Source of the DNA: Thermoplasmata archaeon | Lineage (GTDB): Archaea > Thermoplasmatota > Thermoplasmata > Sysuiplasmatales > Sysuiplasmataceae | Length of the DNA stretch: 50,954 nucleotides | NCBI GenBank assembly: GCA_021811925.1 | Contig: JAKAPY010000001.1 | Location: forward strand, 1 to 50,954 | Reading direction: 5' to 3' | In this document: positions 48,125 to 50,954 of the stretch, piece after piece | How the letters are laid out: each line of letters opens with the position of its first letter | Position numbering within the stretch: the stretch's first letter is position 1 | Program-made: the position numbers and the translations under genes | The notes under the pieces: model-generated | What the model was told of the DNA's origin: nothing | Seen by the model: only the letters and a program-made list of their open reading frames with translations | The model's database searches: none

Positions 48125-50716
48125 TCAGGCCGTTTTTGATTTCCTCAGCAGAAGGCTCAGTCCCAATGCAATCATCATTGACCCCGGAATTATGAGTATG
48201 TAGCCGCCGGAAGTGTTTGCATTCGAGTACGAGATGAAGGCACCGGCATACAATGCCAGACCCAGCAGCATCGAGGCCGTTGCCGCGGCATTGTGTCGCT
48301 TCCTCTTCATGACCATGCCTCCTTCCGTCCCGAGCGCAACCTTTGACTGAACTGTCCGGTCAGTGCCTGCACTGTCCATTGCCGTCATCCGTCTCAGTTT
48401 CATCCCAGGCGGCTCTGCGGCAGCCGCGATCGCCTTCGGGGCAGCTTCCTGCCTGGCAGTGACTGTCGAAGGGCCCTTGTTCAACAATTCCGCAACCCTC
48501 GTCGAAACCCTGTCCGATATGTCGCTGGACATTGTCTCGAGTTTGGCGTCGAGTTCATTCTTGAGCACCAGTCTGTCTGTGAGCGACTTGACCTCCCTTT
48601 TCACTGCGAATATCTGGTCTTCCATGTCGCTCCTGATATCCTCAATGCTTGCCCTGAGCTCGTTACGGACGCTCACTTCGCTGGAGAGCGCTTCCACTCT
48701 GCCATACAGTGTTTCGAGGCTTGCGTTTAATCGCATAATGCCGTCTTTCACCTGTTCCAGATTTGCAAGATCGGGTGATTTCGGCTCCCGCTCAACAGCA
48801 CCGTGGACAATTTCCTGCTGCGCCATTCCTGCCCCGATTTTCTTCCTGAGCTCAAACAGCCGATCCTCTATGCCAACAATCTTATCTTCAAGATTTTTCA
48901 GCCCATCACCCGCGGGTGCTGCGATACGCTCATCTGAACTGGGCTGCATGCTGACTGCTACCATTGTTTCTTCAGCGGCGCCGGCCATGGATATGCTGCG
49001 GCCGTCGCTCCCCGCAGGCACACCGGCTTCCTTCTCCAGGGCGGAGTCGATGATTATGACGCCTGGATTCGGTTGGGATTCACCGGCTGGTGTGCCGCTC
49101 ATCGTATCTTCACTTTTCACTGCGGGGGCTGCGGGAAGGGCGATATTTGCGGTCTTCCTTGTTTGCCTGTTCTGTCCCTTAAGCATCGAAGAGCCGGCTC
49201 TCGAAGCAAATGTGAATGCGAATGTGGAAACGACTATCGAGGTGAGCGCAAGAACGTAAATTGTACCCGAAGAGCTGGTCTGTGTCTGCAGCAGCAGGAC
49301 GGAAATTGCCGCCACCGTTACGCCTCGTGGCATCGTGGCACCCACAAGCTTGAAGTCCTTTCTGAAACTCTCTTTGTTTTTTCTGCTGTAGAACGCAAGT
49401 GGAAGTCCGAACGCACCGCTGAGATACCGCAGGCCAATAAAGATCGGGACCATCAGCAGTATCAGCGCAATTGCACCATTCACCTCGTTCGGAGGAATGG
49501 GAGGCAGGCCCTGCGGGGGGGAGAAGAGCATAAGGCCGAGCTCGATCCCGACGCTGAAGTAGAATACTATCCGGATGAGCAGCTCTATTTCATCGTGGAA
49601 GAGCATCATTCCAGTGAATGTCCTCTTTCCCTGCAGAGATGAATCACTCTCGTAACTCTTTCTTCCACCCCCGGGGAAAAGATATCCTATGAAAAAGCCC
49701 AGATATATCAGTGCGATCAGGGCAAAGAGTGCGTTCGCAAAACCGGCAAACGAAGTGAGTTTCAGCATTTCCTCAAAAACAAGCAGTCCTATTCCCAGGA
49801 CAATTCCGTAGATGATCATGCCCATCCTCATCTGCTTCTCGCTGAACTCCGTTACATCCGTCGAACGGCGTATTTCTATGTCATCGGTGGAGGTGGGAAA
49901 AGGCTTCCTCAGGTAGAGCACTGCATAAGGCTCTATGCCCGACTTGTTTCCGCCTGAAAGTCTGCGCTTGACAAAGAAGACAATTGTCCTTGAGCTCACA
50001 TACACAATAATTGGGATTCCTGCAAGAGCGAAGACAAGCACCACAAGATGGTAGTCAATGACGCTTGACAGCGCACTGGCAGTTGTCTGAAGGAAGACGG
50101 GGATCGTAGGCGAATTATTCCCGATGAATATCTGGTTATAGAAAACCGCTACCATGAGCAGGAGTACGATGCTGTTCATGGTGGATTCCAGTTTTATGAC
50201 ACTAGTGAGTTTTGTCAGATGTTCTGTTTTGGATGCCCGTTCCGCTGAAAGGTTTGTGATGTGACTGAGATACGGGACCACGACCGCAGCGGAAGTCTCA
50301 CCAATTATCGAACCGAACAGAGCACCGAGCGCCCATGGCCATCCAAGCAGCAGCTGGCAGACATAGGCAAAGACGACCGCCGATGAAACGATGTCCACTA
50401 CCGCCATCATTATGCCACCGGCGGCCACTCTAAGGCCCGACCCCCGCAGCTGTTTTGCATCACGGCCGAGCTTGAGCCCCGTCCCCAGGTATATCAGCAC
50501 CAGGACTGTGTCTGTAATCAGCGGTATTGAAAAAAACTGTATGAATGAGACGAAGGTCTGCGGCACGGCAATGAAATTGTACACCATGAGGAATGCGAAT
50601 CCCACACCCCCAATAACAAGAAGCAGGACCTGGAATGCCACACCCGCCACAAATTCATAGATGGCAAAGGTCAGAATGGAACCTATCAGTATGAGGTACG
50701 TTGCGAAAAGCAGCAC
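48125..50716 (-). CDS. Na+/H+-exchanger-like membrane protein with coiled-coil C-terminus
   Basis: An 863-residue protein. About 12 helices occupy residues 1-500, with antiporter-type blocks LIYLGTGLKLGRDAKQLRGSG, FGSIIGETSAAVVVPYLSHI, FYFSVGIELGLMLF and KLVGATMPRGVTVAAISVLLLQ. A cytosolic region of about 280 residues follows, first Pro/Ser/Ala-rich, then coiled coil (LKNLEDKIVGIEDRLFELRKK; NASLETLYGRVEALSSEVSV; LKNELDAKLETMSSDISDRV). Two final helices follow at about 813-855, with the end KSKTA. A monovalent cation/proton exchanger is likely; the tail is unusual. The start is GTG 50716, as a stop precedes it in frame. Confidence 0.8.
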   Translation of the reverse strand: MLLFATYLILIGSILTFAIYEFVAGVAFQVLLLVIGGVGFAFLMVYNFIAVPQTFVSFIQFFSIPLITDTVLVLIYLGTGLKLGRDAKQLRGSGLRVAAGGIMMAVVDIVSSAVVFAYVCQLLLGWPWALGALFGSIIGETSAAVVVPYLSHITNLSAERASKTEHLTKLTSVIKLESTMNSIVLLLMVAVFYNQIFIGNNSPTIPVFLQTTASALSSVIDYHLVVLVFALAGIPIIVYVSSRTIVFFVKRRLSGGNKSGIEPYAVLYLRKPFPTSTDDIEIRRSTDVTEFSEKQMRMGMIIYGIVLGIGLLVFEEMLKLTSFAGFANALFALIALIYLGFFIGYLFPGGGRKSYESDSSLQGKRTFTGMMLFHDEIELLIRIVFYFSVGIELGLMLFSPPQGLPPIPPNEVNGAIALILLMVPIFIGLRYLSGAFGLPLAFYSRKNKESFRKDFKLVGATMPRGVTVAAISVLLLQTQTSSSGTIYVLALTSIVVSTFAFTFASRAGSSMLKGQNRQTRKTANIALPAAPAVKSEDTMSGTPAGESQPNPGVIIIDSALEKEAGVPAGSDGRSISMAGAAEETMVAVSMQPSSDERIAAPAGDGLKNLEDKIVGIEDRLFELRKKIGAGMAQQEIVHGAVEREPKSPDLANLEQVKDGIMRLNASLETLYGRVEALSSEVSVRNELRASIEDIRSDMEDQIFAVKREVKSLTDRLVLKNELDAKLETMSSDISDRVSTRVAELLNKGPSTVTARQEAAPKAIAAAAEPPGMKLRRMTAMDSAGTDRTVQSKVALGTEGGMVMKRKRHNAAATASMLLGLALYAGAFISYSNANTSGGYILIIPGSMMIALGLSLLLRKSKTA

Positions 50717-50753
50717 TTCTTCAGTTGACGGATAACTTGGGATGGCAGTCGTT

Positions 50754-50822
50754 TCAGCACTTCTCCCTATCCTCGACTTCTTCTGCGTCTTCTATACGCA
50801 TTTCAGGCGGATGACGGATCAT
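50754..50822 (-). CDS. Possible 22-residue leader ORF upstream of the antiporter-like gene
   Basis: ATG 50822 opens a frame of 22 residues (MIRHPPEMRIEDAEEVEDRE, then Lys-Cys) ending at TGA 50754. The box TTTTATATCA (50841-50850) is centred 24 nt before the ATG, the spacing seen at leaderless genes in this window. The frame ends 37 nt before the antiporter GTG. It may be a regulatory leader peptide or simply chance within a leader of about 105 nt. The acidic composition is plausible but carries no recognised similarity. Confidence 0.3.
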   Translation of the reverse strand: MIRHPPEMRIEDAEEVEDREKC

Positions 50823-50840
50823 CCTTTCCAGTTGGGTTCG

Positions 50841-50850
50841 TGATATAAAA
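50841..50850 (-). promoter_or_regulatory. TATA element for the antiporter-like gene
   Basis: The minus strand reads TTTTATATCA. Transcription would start near 50821, which is at the ATG of the 22-codon frame and about 105 nt before the antiporter start codon. Confidence 0.45.
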
Positions 50851-50951
50851 AGGGTAAAGACCTGATTATCATCCAGAGGTCCAGCATTTCACCTGCGTTC
50901 ACATCAGGAGTACTATTTTGTTTTCTTTCCAATTATTACAAGGTGCAATTC

Positions 50952-50954
50952 ATG
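50952..50954 (+). CDS. Start codon of a gene running off the right edge
   Basis: The window ends with ATG preceded by AAGGTG with a 6-nt spacer, and the upstream region is AT-rich (CCAATTATTAC). This looks like a plus-strand gene start, divergent from the antiporter-like gene. Nothing of the product is visible. Confidence 0.3.

Noticed and set aside
48363..49259. Plus-strand open frame of 298 codons opposite the antiporter tail
   Set aside because: It mirrors the Ala/Ser/Glu-rich coiled-coil coding sequence on the other strand, and the minus-strand reading has clear domain structure.
1..50954. tRNA genes, CRISPR arrays and insertion sequences
   Set aside because: T-loop-like GGTTCGA strings occur only inside coding sequences, no regularly spaced repeats were seen, and no transposase or terminal repeats were recognised.

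Overview
The window is a gene-dense piece (roughly 50-55% G+C by eye) of an archaeal chromosome. Archaeal hallmarks are a TFB transcription factor, an Orc1/Cdc6 initiator, ThrRS with the archaeal editing domain, AsnRS, two-subunit GMP synthase, ThpR, a DUF131 protein, a Mut7-C nuclease and a membrane-anchored FKBP. Many first-in-unit genes have an archaeal TATA element centred about 24-31 nt before the start codon (leaderless messages), whereas downstream genes overlap by 1-4 nt or carry GGAGG/GGTGA-type sites. I infer the class Thermoplasmata (Thermoplasmatota); no rRNA is present to confirm this. No tRNA, rRNA, insertion sequence or CRISPR was found.

Layout. 1-4.1 kb: ThrRS N-terminus (left edge), a PfkB kinase, TFB, an AT-rich island with a strong hairpin, ThpR and an unknown protein. 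4.1-4.35 kb: a promoter-linked segment whose ends pair, a candidate structured RNA. 4.4-7.2 kb: an operon of two GT4 glycosyltransferases around a VTT/DedA-like membrane protein. 7.2-15.4 kb: membrane FKBP, AsnRS, GcvT, Cdc6 and a 1124-residue protein made of about seven GAF-like domains. 15.6-25 kb: a HAD-like protein without catalytic residues, both GMP synthase subunits, a stand-alone RAM domain, an orphan DNA methyltransferase with an unusual C-terminal extension, S-adenosylhomocysteinase plus a nucleoside kinase, and a riboflavin reductase/Mut7-C/DUF131 operon. 25.2-28.2 kb: a CPA2-type antiporter and a divergent HxlR/GNAT pair. 28.2-32.4 kb: the lysine operon dapA-dapB-lysA-dapL. 32.5-38.3 kb: acetoacetyl-CoA synthetase, a Cys-rich CWC protein, a cytosolic HtrA-like protease, a winged-helix regulator, a Nudix-like protein and a Gfo/Idh oxidoreductase.

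38.3-46.7 kb is the most coherent block: a heme cluster with hemQ-hemE-hemH, an opposed hemY/cgoX, hemB-hemC-hemD and a two-DTG aspartic protease, flanked by a small ABM-fold protein. It encodes every step from 5-aminolevulinate to heme by the coproporphyrin-dependent route. 46.7-50.9 kb: an MFS transporter and an 863-residue Na+/H+-antiporter-like protein with coiled-coil C-terminus, preceded by a possible leaderless mini-ORF.

The organism suggested is a heme-making, lysine- and riboflavin-prototrophic archaeon with two proton antiporters. The least explained items are the candidate RNA near 4.2 kb, the GAF-array protein, the methyltransferase extension, the aspartic protease attached to the heme genes, and two mini-ORFs placed directly at predicted transcription starts.
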